Assembly: GCF_900060185.1 (NCBI RefSeq)
Contig: NZ_FIZY01000021.1
Span: 1-64,000, forward strand
Reading direction: 5' to 3'
Length of the DNA: 64,000 bases
From: Grimontia marina
Lineage (GTDB): Bacteria; Pseudomonadota; Gammaproteobacteria; Enterobacterales; Vibrionaceae
This document shows, piece by piece, positions 19,240-29,469 of the stretch. Numbering within the stretch: the stretch's first letter is position 1; each line of letters opens with the position of its first letter. The notes under the pieces are model-generated. The model did not search any database. It was not told the DNA's origin and was given only the letters and a program-made list of their open reading frames with translations. The position numbers and the translations under genes were made by a program.

Positions 19240-19270
19240 AAAAAAGCAGGTTGATAAACCTGCTTTTTTA
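19240..19270. terminator. Terminator after the DUF2066 gene
   Basis: AAAAAAGCAGG / CCTGCTTTTTT hairpin between two convergent genes. Confidence 0.85.
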
Positions 19271-19288
19271 TTGGTAACGATTTGATGC

Positions 19289-19702
19289 TTATTGCTCGAA
19301 ACGTGCTTTTTCTTCTTTCTCAACTTGGGAAAGTTTCTTCAGTCCCAGCCCTTCTTCCTGTCCCTTGCGCTTGGCATAATAAACGTTGCAGACAAAAGAT
19401 AAGGAAGTCAGCACTAACTCAATGGAAGCCAGCCGACGCTCTCCTACATCGACCCATAGAATGGTCAACGCATGAAGGAAATAGAACATCAAAATGAAAT
19501 TGGCCCAAGCGTGGGTATAGGCTTTACCCTTCAAAATACCAATAAGTGGCAAGAGCAGAGGAAGCATCCAAGCGATAGCTACACCGATAGGGTTAACATG
19601 TGGGTGCGGTGAAATCACACCATGCCACAAAGCGACCCAGCTAATGAGTGCTAAATATGCACTGAGAGCCAGAGGCCTCAGTGCTGAACTGGAAGAAAAC
19701 AA
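19289..19702 (-). CDS. DUF2069 family small inner-membrane protein
   Basis: 137 residues with four hydrophobic helices (ALSAYLALISWVALWHGVI, AIAWMLPLLLPLIGIL, FILMFYFLHALTILWV, SIELVLTSLSFVCNVYYA) and a charged C-terminus. Matches the DUF2069 family that follows wrbA in Vibrionaceae. It is 18 bases downstream of wrbA and likely in its operon. Function unknown. Confidence 0.75.
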   Translation of the reverse strand: MFSSSSALRPLALSAYLALISWVALWHGVISPHPHVNPIGVAIAWMLPLLLPLIGILKGKAYTHAWANFILMFYFLHALTILWVDVGERRLASIELVLTSLSFVCNVYYAKRKGQEEGLGLKKLSQVEKEEKARFEQ

Positions 19703-19720
19703 CGGGATAACTCCTTTTTA

Positions 19721-20646
<926 letters not shown>

Positions 20647-20676
20647 GACAGTTCCTTTTTCGTTTTAGCTTGTCGC

Positions 20677-22134
20677 TCAGCGCTGCATTTCCGCGAAGCG
20701 CGCTTCCTGCGCCCTGAGCTGATCTATACGTGCATCGTAGCGAGCCTGATCAAGGCTGCCAAGTTCCACAAGCTGGCTGGCTTGTGTGTAATTATTAATG
20801 GCCTTGTGCCAGCGCCCCTGAAGGGCATATAGCTCTGCTTGCGCTGCAAGCGCGCCGTGGCGGACCCCCTTGCTGTCGTAAGCCTCCTGAAGTAACGACC
20901 AACCGTTAGTGTTGGTTGGAAAACGGTGTGTTACTTTTACTAGACCTTTAATCGCCTCTTCATAACGTCCTGCTTTTACCAAAACGTAATCACGGTTTAA
21001 CAGCAATACGGCATTGTTCGGTTGACTTGCTAGCGCTTTATCAAGGCGTTTCAGAGCTGCATCATACTGTTTTTGAGCAACGTCTAGATCTGTCATCGCA
21101 TCAAGATAGAAGCGGTTATTTGGCTGGGCCTTGTAAAGTGGTGTGAGCAACTCCCCGGCTTTATCGAATTGTCTGCTGTCGATATACACCAGCGCTTTTC
21201 CGTAATTCAGTGATTGGGCGCGAGCAGGGGAAGCTTTATTAAGTTGTCGGTTAAACCAGTCTAAGGCGGCAGTACTGTCGATGCCGGTAAAACGAGCAAC
21301 CACACGGGCACGGGCAAGATGGTACTCCGGTGACAAAGGAACAGTGTGTTGCGGATATTGCTGCGCGCGGGAGCGTGAATCGGTGATACGCGAGTCTGGC
21401 AATGGGTGAGTCAACAAGAACTGTGGCGGTTTCGATGCAAAGCGGTATTGGTCTGCCATGCGCGTGAAGAACACGGGCATCGCATTTACGTCAAACCCAG
21501 AGCGTGAAAGGGTTTCCAGCCCAATGCGGTCGGCTTCTTTCTCGTTACTTCGTGTGTAGTTGATTTGGCTTTGGATAGAAGCCGCCGTCGTTGCCTGCGC
21601 TGCGGCAATCCCTGCTTGGGGAGCTGCAATTGCCAGCATCAGGGAACCCACTAATGCAGCCATAGTCAGCGGCGTTTTACGCGCCTGATCTTCCATTGCT
21701 CTGGCTAGGTGGCGTTGCGTTAAGTGTGCAATTTCGTGGGCGACCACAGAAGCGAGCTCACTTTCACTCTGTGCATGGAGAAACAGACCTGTGTGTAAGG
21801 CAACGTGACCACCAAAGAAAGCAAAGGCATTAATGTCACGATTCCGTATCAGAAAAAACTCAAAAGGTGTTTTAACATCATTGGCGTTGGCAACCAGAGA
21901 TGCACCCAGAGAGGAAATATACTCCGACAATACTGGGTCATTAACAATAGGCTGGCTGCCACGAAGCATGCGCATGTAAGCGTCGCCATATTCGATTTCT
22001 TTCTCTACGGTCAGCGTGCCTGCTGCGGCTGTACCGATTTCAGGGAGATCGCTGTACGATGTAGCCATCACTGGCGATGTGAGGACAAGAGAAGCAATTA
22101 GAAGGCTCGTTGTGGCTTTTTTGAAAAGCTGCAT
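20677..22134 (-). CDS. bepA: Periplasmic beta-barrel assembly-enhancing protease BepA
   Basis: Zinc metalloprotease and chaperone that helps LptD and other outer-membrane proteins assemble. 485 residues from the ATG at 22134, which opens a signal peptide (cleavage near VMA-TSYS). M48 motif His133-Glu134-xx-His137 in VVAHEIAHLTQRH, third zinc ligand region RSNEKEADRIG, then C-terminal TPR-like repeats from about residue 300 (FYLDAMTDLDVAQKQYDAALKR..). A GTG at 22158 is an alternative start. Confidence 0.93.
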   Translation of the reverse strand: MQLFKKATTSLLIASLVLTSPVMATSYSDLPEIGTAAAGTLTVEKEIEYGDAYMRMLRGSQPIVNDPVLSEYISSLGASLVANANDVKTPFEFFLIRNRDINAFAFFGGHVALHTGLFLHAQSESELASVVAHEIAHLTQRHLARAMEDQARKTPLTMAALVGSLMLAIAAPQAGIAAAQATTAASIQSQINYTRSNEKEADRIGLETLSRSGFDVNAMPVFFTRMADQYRFASKPPQFLLTHPLPDSRITDSRSRAQQYPQHTVPLSPEYHLARARVVARFTGIDSTAALDWFNRQLNKASPARAQSLNYGKALVYIDSRQFDKAGELLTPLYKAQPNNRFYLDAMTDLDVAQKQYDAALKRLDKALASQPNNAVLLLNRDYVLVKAGRYEEAIKGLVKVTHRFPTNTNGWSLLQEAYDSKGVRHGALAAQAELYALQGRWHKAINNYTQASQLVELGSLDQARYDARIDQLRAQEARFAEMQR

Positions 22135-22305
22135 GACTGACGTTGGTGCCTCCAGCACGCGAAATCTTTTGGGTGTTGATATAGATAGACAACGAGGCGG
22201 GCGAGAGGTTCTGGCTTTCGCGGCGAGGTTGTCAGAATACCCAAACTACTTATCCGCGTTGTTTGAGTATACAATGCCGACGATAATAGCGGTCAGCGAG
22301 AAAGA

Positions 22306-22527
22306 ATGGAAATTCAATCCCTTGATTTGCGTGAGCAGCGTTGCCCTATGGCGCTGCTTTTGGCGAAAAGAGCCTGTGCATCACTGAGGCAAGGACAGCA
22401 AATAGCGCTATACATTACGGACAGTGGCGCCTTGAAGGATATTCCCCGCTACTTGGAAAAGAGTGGTTTTGAATTTGAGTGCCAACCTGTTCAGGGAGCG
22501 ACGGTGGTTAACGTCACCAAACTATAA
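22306..22527 (+). CDS. TusA-family sulfurtransferase-like protein
   Basis: 73 residues with the TusA fold signature LDLREQRCPMALLLAKRA. The single Cys of the family (RCP) is present, but the usual second proline (CPxP) is replaced: CPMA. It sits 12 bases before perM and is probably co-transcribed. Members shuttle persulfide sulfur; its partner is not evident here. Confidence 0.8.
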   Translation: MEIQSLDLREQRCPMALLLAKRACASLRQGQQIALYITDSGALKDIPRYLEKSGFEFECQPVQGATVVNVTKL

Positions 22528-22539
22528 ACAGGAAACTAC

Positions 22540-23619
22540 ATGCTAGAAATGCTTAACCGTTGGTATCAGCGACGGTTCTCAGACCCGCACGCAGTCAGCT
22601 TGATTGCGTTGCTCATCATGGGCTTTGTGGTCATTTACTTTTTCGGCAACCTGATTGCCCCACTTCTTGTCGCTATCGTATTGGCCTATCTGTTGGAATG
22701 GCCTGTTGCCAAAATGGTGAAATTGGGTCTGAACCGTACCTTGTCGGTTATTCTGGTCCTCTTGCTTTTTGTGGGCTTTATGATCCTCGCTTTTTTTGGG
22801 TTGATGCCAACGATCTGGAACCAGATCATCAACCTCATCGCTGACATTCCGAAAATGTTCAACGACTTCCAAAGTTACCTGTCTCACTTGCCCGATGAAT
22901 ATCCTGATCTTATTCAGCCACATATGGTGAATGCGTTTATCGATACTCTGCAAAGCCGAGTGCTTGGTATGGGGGAAACTGTGGTGAAAAGTTCACTGTC
23001 GTCACTAGTGAGTTTGGCCGCATTGGCTGTTTACCTGATACTGGTGCCGCTGCTGGTCTTCTTCCTCCTAAAAGACAAAGAAGAGATGATGCGTTCGTTC
23101 ACTTCCTTGTTGCCGCGCAATCGTAAGTTGACCAACAAAGTTGGGATGGAGATGAACGAGCAAATCTCAAACTATATCCGTGGCAAAGTGACGGAAATTA
23201 TCATCGTGGGAGTCACCAGCTACATTACCTTTGCTGTGTTAGATCTTCGTTATGCTGCGCTTTTGAGTGTAGCTACCGGCTTGTCGGTGCTGATCCCTTA
23301 TATCGGTGCGGCAGCGGTTACCCTGCCAATCTTTATGGTCGCACTGTTCCAATGGGGAATCAGTCCAGAGTTGGGTTACCTGATGCTGGCATACGGCATT
23401 ATTCAGGCGCTTGACGGTAATGTGTTGGTGCCGGTTTTGTTCTCCGAAGCCGTGAATCTGCACCCTGTGGCGATTATCGTTGCCGTGCTGGTGTTCGGAG
23501 GGCTTTGGGGGTTCTGGGGCGTTTTCTTTGCTATCCCACTGGCAACTCTGGTGAAAGCGGTATGGAACGCGCTGCCTTCCAATGAACCGGAAGAAGCAAT
23601 AGCAGAAACTAACAACTAA
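22540..23619 (+). CDS. perM: AI-2E family transporter PerM
   Basis: 359-residue inner-membrane protein of the AI-2 exporter/PerM family. Hydrophobic segments at residues about 18-80, 150-180 and 210-340 flank a soluble stretch (residues 85-145). Typical motifs VLVPVLFSEAVNLHPVAIIVAVLVFGGLWGFWGVFFAIPLATLVKAV are in the C-terminal part. In E. coli and vibrios perM neighbours bepA, as here. The substrate is unproven. Confidence 0.9.
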   Translation: MLEMLNRWYQRRFSDPHAVSLIALLIMGFVVIYFFGNLIAPLLVAIVLAYLLEWPVAKMVKLGLNRTLSVILVLLLFVGFMILAFFGLMPTIWNQIINLIADIPKMFNDFQSYLSHLPDEYPDLIQPHMVNAFIDTLQSRVLGMGETVVKSSLSSLVSLAALAVYLILVPLLVFFLLKDKEEMMRSFTSLLPRNRKLTNKVGMEMNEQISNYIRGKVTEIIIVGVTSYITFAVLDLRYAALLSVATGLSVLIPYIGAAAVTLPIFMVALFQWGISPELGYLMLAYGIIQALDGNVLVPVLFSEAVNLHPVAIIVAVLVFGGLWGFWGVFFAIPLATLVKAVWNALPSNEPEEAIAETNN

Positions 23620-23757
23620 AATGATCTTCACCGTGATAAAGTGAGTAATCAAAAAGTAGGGACCTGAATTTGGGTCTCTCTTTATTTTTGCCAGGCTCAA
23701 GGGCTGGCTGCGATTAGAATGAAATAAAAGACCGAATTGTGTGTTGAGGGTAGTGCG

Positions 23758-25197
23758 TTGACGTTAAACAAACCGTTTATTGTTGGCATAGTGGGGGGCG
23801 GTGTTGCCGGTTCGACTGCAGCGTTGAAACTGTCGGGTTTGGGCATCAATACCGTGCTGTTTGAAGCAGGGGAAAGCCTCGTCAGTGGGCCACCGATTTG
23901 TCACCTGCACGCAGGGGGAAACCTGTACCGCGAGATTTCTGAACAGCAGTGTGTAACACTGCTGGAGCAATCTATTGCTACCGTTCGAGCCTATCCGCAC
24001 TCTGTTAACCGGCGTCCGACGGTTATTGCTATTCCGACATCAGACCCGGGAGAACCTGAAGCGATTTTGAATCGTCTCGACGCACTTACTGCGCATTACA
24101 AAGCACTGGTTGATCAAGACCGGAATAATGCCGTATTAGGCCCCCCTGAGGATTACTACACGCTGTTTTCCCGTGAAGACATGGCCGCATTGGCTCAGCT
24201 CCCACTGCCTGAATCACCTAAAACGCCACAGGAATGGATGATTCCTGTGGCGCACCACATGCCGCATGACAGTTTCAAATACCCGATAGTTGTGGTTCAG
24301 GAATATGGACTGAGTGTTTTCCGTTTAGCGGCCACTGCTGCCCTAGGGCTAGAAAAGTCATCTCATTGCGAGATGAAACTTGGCCATAAGGTCATTGATT
24401 TGGTCAAAGAGCATGAAGGCTGGACCATTCACGCGCAGAACGTGGATGGCGAAGTGATATCGCAACGTGTCGATTACCTCATCAATGCTGCCGGTTTCCG
24501 GACAGGTAAACTGGACGATATGGTTTCCGCCCCAAGAAAGCGCTGGGTCGAGTACAAGGCGGCATATGTGGCTCATTGGCCATCAAAACCCGGCCAATGG
24601 CCGGAAGTGATTATTCACGGAGAACGCGGCACGCCTCAGGGGATGGCGCAACTTACACCATATCCTCAAGGCTTCATTCAGCTTCATGGTATGACGCAGG
24701 AAATCACTTTGTTTGAAGGTGGTTTGGTGAAAAGTGATGGAGAAACCGCTTATCCGCCGCTGCCTGAAAGCATGGTGGTGAAAGCTGATGGTGGCTGGGA
24801 ATGGTCTGAAATCCGCGAGCGTACTTCCCGTGCCATTTCCCACTTCGCCAATTGGCTACCAGCATTCGAGCAAGCTGAGGTGGGTGGAAAGCCGCTTTGT
24901 GGCGCTCAGCAAATTCCAGGAGACGACCCGAGTTTGCGCGCGGCTGACGCGTCCTTTGAAAGTGAACGCTACGCACGTGTCGAACTGGTAAAAGCCTCAT
25001 CCGCACTGCAAGCAGCTGATCGCATCCTTGAGCAGTTGGAATGTCATCACGGTGTGAAATTGCCTGCTGGTTGGAATACTCCACCACTGCCGCTGACTGA
25101 GTCATTCACTGAAGCACAGGTAGTAGAGAAAGCGAAAGCGTTAACGGCACTCAGAGGTTACCCGGAAGCATTGGCAATTCCATTTCCAGAAAAATAA
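23758..25197 (+). CDS. FAD-dependent oxidoreductase of unknown substrate
   Basis: 479 residues. I choose the TTG at 23758 because TGAGGG lies eight bases upstream and the product begins directly before the FAD-binding motif GIVGGGVAGSTAALKLSGLGINTVLFEAG; another TTG at 23737 is possible. A second dinucleotide-domain element is YLINAAGFRTGK. The distribution of motifs fits the p-hydroxybenzoate hydroxylase/halogenase-like superfamily only loosely. It is a stand-alone gene between perM and bcp with its own terminator. Function not recognised. Confidence 0.7.
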   Translation: MTLNKPFIVGIVGGGVAGSTAALKLSGLGINTVLFEAGESLVSGPPICHLHAGGNLYREISEQQCVTLLEQSIATVRAYPHSVNRRPTVIAIPTSDPGEPEAILNRLDALTAHYKALVDQDRNNAVLGPPEDYYTLFSREDMAALAQLPLPESPKTPQEWMIPVAHHMPHDSFKYPIVVVQEYGLSVFRLAATAALGLEKSSHCEMKLGHKVIDLVKEHEGWTIHAQNVDGEVISQRVDYLINAAGFRTGKLDDMVSAPRKRWVEYKAAYVAHWPSKPGQWPEVIIHGERGTPQGMAQLTPYPQGFIQLHGMTQEITLFEGGLVKSDGETAYPPLPESMVVKADGGWEWSEIRERTSRAISHFANWLPAFEQAEVGGKPLCGAQQIPGDDPSLRAADASFESERYARVELVKASSALQAADRILEQLECHHGVKLPAGWNTPPLPLTESFTEAQVVEKAKALTALRGYPEALAIPFPEK

Positions 25198-25224
25198 CCT
25201 GCTTATTTCAAATGCCTAAACATC

Positions 25225-25248
25225 AAAGGCCGTCACATGACGGCCTTT
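25225..25248. terminator. Terminator between the oxidoreductase gene and bcp
   Basis: AAAGGCCGTCA / TGACGGCCTTT perfect inverted repeat with a two-base loop. Confidence 0.8.
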
Positions 25249-25264
25249 CGCGTTCTTGTGGCGA

Positions 25265-25735
25265 TTACTCGCCTTTCAGGTAATTGATCACCACATCGTG
25301 GTGGTCTTTGGTTTTGAACTTGTTGAACACACGTTCGATAACGCCGTTTTCATCGACCAAGAAGCTTAGACGGTGAATACCATCGTACTCTTTGCCCATG
25401 AACTTTTTCGGGCCCCAGACACCGAAAGCGTCGGCAACAGCGTGGTCTTCATCACTCAGCAGGGTGAAGTTCAGCTCTTTCTTTTCTTCAAAGCCTTTCA
25501 GCTTTTTCACTGGATCTGGGCTTAGGCCGAGAACGACGGTGTTCAGTGCATCCAGTTCTGCTTTGCTGTCACGCAGTGAGCAGGCTTGAGTTGTGCAACC
25601 CGGTGTCATTGCCTTCGGGTAGAAGTAAACCAACACCTTGTTTTTGCCTTTGAACTGACTCAAAGAGACAGTGTTTCCGTTTTGGTCTTGCAGCGAGAAT
25701 TCTGGTGCTGCTGCACCGGCTTCGAGCGTTTGCAT
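25265..25735 (-). CDS. bcp: Thioredoxin-dependent thiol peroxidase (peroxiredoxin Bcp)
   Basis: Reduces hydroperoxides in the cytoplasm. 156 residues; peroxidatic Cys47 in PKAMTPGCTTQACSLRD with resolving Cys52, matching the C45/C50 pair of E. coli BCP. Divergent from dapA, as in many gammaproteobacteria. Confidence 0.95.
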   Translation of the reverse strand: MQTLEAGAAAPEFSLQDQNGNTVSLSQFKGKNKVLVYFYPKAMTPGCTTQACSLRDSKAELDALNTVVLGLSPDPVKKLKGFEEKKELNFTLLSDEDHAVADAFGVWGPKKFMGKEYDGIHRLSFLVDENGVIERVFNKFKTKDHHDVVINYLKGE

Positions 25736-25956
25736 GTTTCTTCCTTCTTAATTTTCATGTCGCAACGAGTGAGCACACGTCTCGTTAAAATACGCGGATA
25801 AATCATTGTCGCGAGTGGCAATACGTCCAAGCGCACAATATCGTTCATTTTCTCGGTGATCAACCGCGCAAACACAGGGTATAAGGCACCTCTGCGTGCT
25901 TGTTTTTGCCTGTCGCCAAAAGTACCATGGGTCAAAACGCGTTTTTGGAGATGGAA

Positions 25957-26835
25957 ATGTTTTCAGGAAGTATCGTGGCACTTGTCACGCCTATGGATAG
26001 CTCTGGTGAAGTCGATTACGCCAGTTTGAAAAATCTCGTTGATTTTCATGTTGATGCAGGCGCTGACGCCATCGTCTCTGTCGGGACGACAGGTGAATCT
26101 GCCACTGTCACCGTAGAAGAGCATATCAAGATTGTTCTGAAGACACTCGAATTCGCCGATGGACGCATTCCTGTCATCGCAGGTACTGGTGCAAATGCAA
26201 CTCATGAAGCCATTACCTTCAGTAAAATGTTTGCAGGTTCTGGTATCGCAGGCTGTCTGAGCGTGGTGCCTTACTACAACAAACCATCTCAGGAAGGTCT
26301 GTACCAGCATTTCAAAGCTATCTCTGAGTCGAGCGAACTTCCACAGATTCTGTACAACGTACCAGGTCGTACTGTCGCTGACATGTTGCCTGAGACTGTT
26401 GCGCGTCTTTCTGAGTTTGAAAACATTGTTGGCATCAAAGATGCGACCGGCGATTTGGACCGTGTTCGCATCCACCGTGAACTTTGTGGCGAAGATTTTA
26501 TCTTACTGAGTGGTGATGATTTCACTGGTCTGGACTTTGTTGCCGCTGGTGGCCATGGCGTGATTTCAGTAACCAACAACATTGCTGCTGCGCAAATGGC
26601 AAAAATGATCAAACTGGCGCTGGCAGGAGAAATGGACGAAGCCCGTTCAATCAATGAGAAGATAATGCCTCTGCACAAAGATCTTTTCGTTGAAGCGAAC
26701 CCTATTCCAGTGAAGTGGGCATTGCATGAAATGGGCTTGATTGCGGACGGAACACTGCGTCTGCCGCTGACCACTTTGGATGCAAAGCTGCAGCCTAAAG
26801 TGAAGCAGGCTCTTGTAGATGCAGGCGTGCTGTAA
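25957..26835 (+). CDS. dapA: 4-hydroxy-tetrahydrodipicolinate synthase
   Basis: First committed step of lysine and diaminopimelate synthesis: pyruvate + aspartate semialdehyde. 292 residues, the E. coli length. Schiff-base Lys161 ([12 protein letters not shown]), Thr44/Thr45 ([11 protein letters not shown]), Tyr107 and Tyr133 (LYNVPGRT) are all at canonical positions. ATG at 25957 has GGAG upstream; a longer frame from 25900 adds an unlikely leader. Operon with bamC. Confidence 0.97.
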   Translation: MFSGSIVALVTPMDSSGEVDYASLKNLVDFHVDAGADAIVSVGTTGESATVTVEEHIKIVLKTLEFADGRIPVIAGTGANATHEAITFSKMFAGSGIAGCLSVVPYYNKPSQEGLYQHFKAISESSELPQILYNVPGRTVADMLPETVARLSEFENIVGIKDATGDLDRVRIHRELCGEDFILLSGDDFTGLDFVAAGGHGVISVTNNIAAAQMAKMIKLALAGEMDEARSINEKIMPLHKDLFVEANPIPVKWALHEMGLIADGTLRLPLTTLDAKLQPKVKQALVDAGVL

Positions 26836-26853
26836 CGCTTCTTTGGAGTTTTA

Positions 26854-27879
26854 ATGAAACCTGTTTTTAAGTTCGGCTTGAGTGCTGTGATGGTCGCTAT
26901 GCTGGCGGCCTGCTCAAGCGCTGATTCGCGTCGTCAGGCGTCGGATGATTTTAAATACCTTGAAACACCACCGCTGTCAGATTGGAAAAACCTTCCCGAT
27001 CAGCAGCCTGAGTTTTCCGGTGCCTACCGCATTCCAGCTAATGATTTCCAAGGCCCGGTGGGTCGTGATATTGATATCCGTCCCCCTCAGCAAATTCTCG
27101 AATTGATCCCTGGTGCGCGCTATGAGCGTAACCGACAAGGCGTCACCGTATGGATGCCTCGTGAAGATCAAGCCCTGCGTCTTTGGTCAACCATCGAAGA
27201 TATGGTCGCTAACTCTCAGATCCCGGTTCGTACCTCCTCGCCAGATGGCATTGAAACTGACTGGTTAGTCTGGACCATTGATGAAGACGAAGAAGTTATC
27301 GAAAGCCGTTACGTAGTGACGCCTGCTCAAGATCGTGGCCGTAAAGGTTTCCACATCGAAATGGTGGAATGGAAACGTAACGGCTCGCCAGATAACCTGA
27401 CTCAGGCATCACGTGACCGCTACAACGCGCAGATGACCAACATGATCACTGCCCGCTATGATGCTGACCTGCGTGAAGAAGCGCGCCTGCGTGCATTGGA
27501 GTTGGTGAAGAACATCCCAATCAGTCTGGGTAAAGACCGTGGTGGTTCACCGGTGATTATTGCCCGTGCGCCTTACGAAGTGTTCTGGGAGCGCTTCCCG
27601 AACATGCTGAGTGAGCTTGGCTTCACTATCGAAGACCGAAACCGTTCACAAGGTACGCTGAGTGTGGAATACAAGTCTCCGGACGACGAGTTCTGGGAAG
27701 AAATTGGTGTATTGCCACTGCAACTTAGCAAGAAGAACTACAACATCCTGTTGGGTGATTTGGGTAACCGTACGTCAATCAACGTGACGGACAGTTCAGG
27801 CAAGCCTGTAGGCGAAGATGTGCTGGCAGGTATCGCGCCGGCATTCACTGCCGCCGTAGAGCGTTTGAACAACCAATAA
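26854..27879 (+). CDS. bamC: Outer membrane assembly lipoprotein BamC
   Basis: Accessory lipoprotein of the BAM complex that inserts beta-barrel proteins into the outer membrane. 341 residues; lipobox MLAAC with Cys20, an extended N-terminal segment (ASDDFKYLETPPLSDW) that in E. coli lies across BamD, then two helix-grip domains. It starts 18 bases after dapA with TTGGAG in front, the same dapA-bamC pair as in E. coli. Confidence 0.95.
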   Translation: MKPVFKFGLSAVMVAMLAACSSADSRRQASDDFKYLETPPLSDWKNLPDQQPEFSGAYRIPANDFQGPVGRDIDIRPPQQILELIPGARYERNRQGVTVWMPREDQALRLWSTIEDMVANSQIPVRTSSPDGIETDWLVWTIDEDEEVIESRYVVTPAQDRGRKGFHIEMVEWKRNGSPDNLTQASRDRYNAQMTNMITARYDADLREEARLRALELVKNIPISLGKDRGGSPVIIARAPYEVFWERFPNMLSELGFTIEDRNRSQGTLSVEYKSPDDEFWEEIGVLPLQLSKKNYNILLGDLGNRTSINVTDSSGKPVGEDVLAGIAPAFTAAVERLNNQ

Positions 27880-27895
27880 GTCTGTACAGAACGAG

Positions 27896-27926
27896 AAAGA
27901 GGACGCCTAGGCGTCCTCTTTTTTTG
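27896..27926. terminator. Terminator between bamC and purC
   Basis: AAAGAGGACGCC / GGCGTCCTCTTT hairpin followed by a T tract, between convergent genes. Confidence 0.88.
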
Positions 27927-27945
27927 TCTATCGCTTTGTTATGAA

Positions 27946-29049
27946 TCAGTCGATCAAATCGTACTCTTCTTTCAGGATATCAATGAGTTCCTGTTTCGGG
28001 TTGTCACTCAGATGAATCGGTGCGCCAGTGATTTTCTCGGCAATACCAATGTAGGTACGTGAAATGTCCATCAGCGCTTCAACGGGCAGGTCGTTATCGC
28101 GAGCTAAAGCTTCACGCTCTGGCATACGTTCTTTGTTGAGCAGAATGTCTGGATCTGGGAAGTAGTTCAGCAGAAACTGGCGGAAGCCTTCTTTGGAGTT
28201 TTCCACGATATTGCCAGCCTCGTATTCCTTAGTATCCCAAATACGTGAAGAATCTGGGGTACCCACTTCATCCATGTAGATGAGCTTTTCTTTACCTGCC
28301 GCATCAGTGACATAACCAAACTCAAACTTGGTGTCGACAAAGGTTTGGTCAATTGCTTCCAATGCATTGCTGATCACACCGAAACCTTCTTTGAGCAGGG
28401 TTTCGTATCGCGCAATGTCAGCAGCCGATGAGAAATTAAATGCAGCAAAGTTGTCTTCGATATTTTTGCGGGTAATGTTGACGTCATCCGCTTCAGGCAC
28501 ACCTGGAATGCCGCGCAAAATACCTTTGGTTGACGGCGTGATAAGGAGTTCTGGCAAGGCTTTATCTTTCTCCAGCCCTTCAGGCAATTCAATGCCGCAG
28601 AACTCACGTTCGCCTTTTGCATAGGCACGCCACATGGAGCCAGTGATGTATTTGCGGCAAATCGCTTCAATCATCACGGGTTTGGCTTTTTGAACAATCC
28701 AGACGAACGGGTGGGGAATATCAAGAATATGGCTGTCAGCCAGGCCATTTTCCTTGAACAGGCGAAACCAGTGGTTGGAAATGGCATTCAATGCAGCACC
28801 TTTGCCCGGTACGCCTTTCAGGCCGCCTTCGGCATGCCAGATGCAATCGAACGCGGAGATACGGTCACTGATCACCATGATGGCCAGTGGCGCATCAGGG
28901 GCAACGTCATAGCCTTTTTCCTGAATAAGACGTTTGCTGTCTTCTTCTGTCAGCCAGTAGACAGAGCGGACTTTACCGCTGTGAACAGGTTGGTGGGTAC
29001 GAATGGGAAGATCGTCGTTAACGGCGAGAACTTGATCCGCAAGGCTCAT
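27946..29049 (-). CDS. purC: Phosphoribosylaminoimidazole-succinocarboxamide synthase
   Basis: SAICAR synthetase of de novo purine synthesis. 367 residues, the longer type found in vibrios rather than the 237-residue E. coli type. Motifs [52 protein letters not shown] and [13 protein letters not shown] are visible. A palindromic PurR box lies 145 bases upstream. Unlike in E. coli, purC here faces bamC rather than following it. Confidence 0.95.
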   Translation of the reverse strand: MSLADQVLAVNDDLPIRTHQPVHSGKVRSVYWLTEEDSKRLIQEKGYDVAPDAPLAIMVISDRISAFDCIWHAEGGLKGVPGKGAALNAISNHWFRLFKENGLADSHILDIPHPFVWIVQKAKPVMIEAICRKYITGSMWRAYAKGEREFCGIELPEGLEKDKALPELLITPSTKGILRGIPGVPEADDVNITRKNIEDNFAAFNFSSAADIARYETLLKEGFGVISNALEAIDQTFVDTKFEFGYVTDAAGKEKLIYMDEVGTPDSSRIWDTKEYEAGNIVENSKEGFRQFLLNYFPDPDILLNKERMPEREALARDNDLPVEALMDISRTYIGIAEKITGAPIHLSDNPKQELIDILKEEYDLID

Positions 29050-29193
29050 TGAGACATTCCTATCTAAAAGTGGCCGGACGAGGCTTCGTCACTGGCAAGA
29101 CAACATTCTATGCGGTGAGAGCGGCGACTTCCTGACTCTCACCCTCCAAACGCCTTGCATGATACCAGAACTGAACAGGGGCTGTTACTGAAA

Positions 29194-29209
29194 ACGCAAA
29201 CGTTTGCGC
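29194..29209. promoter_or_regulatory. PurR operator upstream of purC
   Basis: ACGCAAACGTTTGCGC, a fully palindromic 16-mer and a near-perfect PurR site. It lies between purC and the DUF2897 gene terminator, oriented to control purC; the unusually long distance (145 bases) to the ATG implies a leader of about 100 bases or more. Confidence 0.88.
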
Positions 29210-29225
29210 AAAAAGTTTCAGACAG

Positions 29226-29250
29226 AAAAAAGGCGACCCTATGGTCGCCG
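29226..29250 (-). terminator. Terminator of the dapE operon
   Basis: On the minus strand GGCGACC / GGTCGCC followed by TTTTTT, directly after the DUF2897 gene. Confidence 0.8.
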
Positions 29251-29257
29251 CTATCGA

Positions 29258-29467
29258 TCACCAGAAAGACGATTTGTCGTTGTCATCCTCATCATCGTAA
29301 GGTTTTCGCTCTTTCTTTTGCTCGTTGCTTTGGTCTTCATCTTTTGGCTTGGGCTTTTGCTTCATACCGAATTTGGCATTGGCCGTGTATTTCAGTGCCA
29401 TGATGTTGCTGACCACAACGGCGACCACAATGAAAATGATCACGTAGGGGTTGGTGAGTATATCCAT
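29258..29467 (-). CDS. DUF2897 family small membrane protein
   Basis: 69 residues: one N-terminal transmembrane helix (YVIIFIVVAVVVSNIMAL) followed by KYTANAKFGMK and a very charged tail of K, E and D. Matches a short family located after dapE in vibrios. It starts two bases after the peptidase gene stop, so it is the last gene of the yffB-dapE operon. Function unknown. Confidence 0.7.
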   Translation of the reverse strand: MDILTNPYVIIFIVVAVVVSNIMALKYTANAKFGMKQKPKPKDEDQSNEQKKERKPYDDEDDNDKSSFW

Positions 29468-29469
29468 GC

